Below are positions 21,234 through 21,657 of a stretch of 21,657 nt of DNA, in pieces. The stretch is from Podila epigama (Eukaryota; Mortierellomycota; Mortierellomycetes; Mortierellales; Mortierellaceae). The translations under genes were made by a program, and so were the position numbers. The DNA is taken from assembly GCA_015679605.1 (NCBI GenBank), contig JAAAVE010000301.1, forward strand, positions 1,772 to 23,428, in the 5' to 3' direction. Below the pieces are notes generated by a model. It made no database searches and was not told where the DNA came from. It worked only from the letters and a program-made list of their open reading frames with translations. The stretch's first letter is position 1. Each line of letters begins with the position of its first letter.

Positions 21234-21657
21234 GGATAGATGGATGGATGGATGGATGGGTGAGTGTGTTTTCAAGTTGAAGTTCTATTTTTTTGCCCTA
21301 TTTTTTCACTTTTATGTCGGCTTGAATCCGTGAATGAAGGCAGTGTGTATAAAGAACGCGAATGAGTAGAACGTGTGAATGAAGGTAGTGTGTATAAAGA
21401 ACGCGAATGAGTAGAACGTGTGATTGAAGACCGCGTGTACAAAGAAAGTGAACGTGTCGAACGTGTGAATGAAGAAGACCGTGTGTACAAAGTGGATGAA
21501 GACTGTGTGTACAAATAGCGTGAATGCGTAGAGAGTGAATATGCGTAGACTGGGTATGCGATGAGGTGCAGTGTGAAAGCCAGGTAGGAACAAGAAGTGG
21601 GCAACGAACAATGAATATTTAAAAAGAAGAGAGAGAGACAGAGAGAGAGAGAGAATA
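21234..21657 (-). other. Upstream region/leader of the Ser/Pro/Gln-rich gene
   Basis: No ATG on the minus strand throughout. It begins with (ATGG)n at 21239-21259, then T-rich DNA, the 45-bp tandem repeat, and ends in (GA)n at 21628-21654. Open minus-strand frames of 99-110 codons exist but begin only at TTG-type codons. Confidence 0.6.
21331..21539. repeat. 45-bp tandem repeat, three full and two shorter copies
   Basis: Units start at 21331, 21376 and 21421 with exact 45-bp spacing; a fourth starts at 21466 and is cut at about 21492, where a fifth, diverged copy begins (GGATGAAGACTGTGTGTACA). The first two copies differ at one position. Each holds TGAATGAAG, then GTGTGTATAAAG or GTGTGTACAAAG, and usually GTAGAACGTG. 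Confidence 0.88.

Noticed and set aside
21331-21510. CRISPR-like array
   Set aside because: The repeats are directly adjacent with no unique spacers, and the genome is eukaryotic.
21272-21611. Two overlapping minus-strand frames with 15-residue repeats
   Set aside because: They reflect the 45-bp repeat length being a multiple of three; there is no ATG on that strand and the frames start at TTG-type codons.

Overview
The window is eukaryotic and almost certainly fungal. Genes are intron-bearing, with GTAAGT or GTATGT donors and short AG-ended introns. They include a Fus3/Kss1-type MAP kinase, an OCA1-type phosphatase and a VMS1 homologue. Non-coding DNA is full of microsatellites and polypyrimidine tracts. 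That style, together with a SOSS-B single-strand DNA-binding protein (which I recall as absent from budding yeast), suggests an early-diverging fungus of the Mortierella or Mucoromycota kind. This placement is inference.

Layout, left to right. (1) 1-385, minus: 5' end of a MAP kinase cut by the window edge. (2) 386-1725: divergent intergenic region full of simple repeats. (3) 1726-2648, plus: four-exon OCA1/SIW14-family phosphatase, 166 aa. (4) 2837-5538, minus: two-exon VMS1, about 848 aa, convergent with gene 3. (5) 5539-7391: divergent intergenic region with a TATA box at 6788 and a long leader lacking any ATG. (6) 7392-9023, plus: four-exon SOSS-B/hSSB1-like OB-fold protein, about 415 aa. 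One of its introns is 126 bp long, in frame and free of stops, so it hides inside the open reading frame. (7) 9024-10101: intergenic, including a 729-nt ATG-free CA/CT-rich stretch. (8) 10102-18975, plus: four-exon gene for a 2144-aa coiled-coil, Ser/Thr-rich protein that I do not recognise, with introns of 506 and 1788 bp near its 5' end. (9) 19077-21233, minus: single-exon 718-aa Ser/Pro/Gln-rich, probably nuclear protein, not recognised, convergent with gene 8 and with crossing poly(A) signals. (10) 21234-21657: upstream leader or promoter of gene 9, with a 45-bp tandem repeat.

The known genes cover signalling (MAP kinase, phosphatase), rescue of stalled ribosomes (VMS1) and genome maintenance (SOSS-B). 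They are housekeeping or regulatory genes, not a visible cluster or operon-like system. No tRNA, rRNA, transposon, CRISPR array or viral sequence was found.

The most interesting patterns are these. Long sense-strand stretches before several start codons contain no ATG at all. The SOSS-B gene has an in-frame hidden intron and has lost two DNA-stacking aromatics. The 1.8-kb intron carries paired inverted repeats and may hold an internal promoter. Two large proteins remain uncharacterised.
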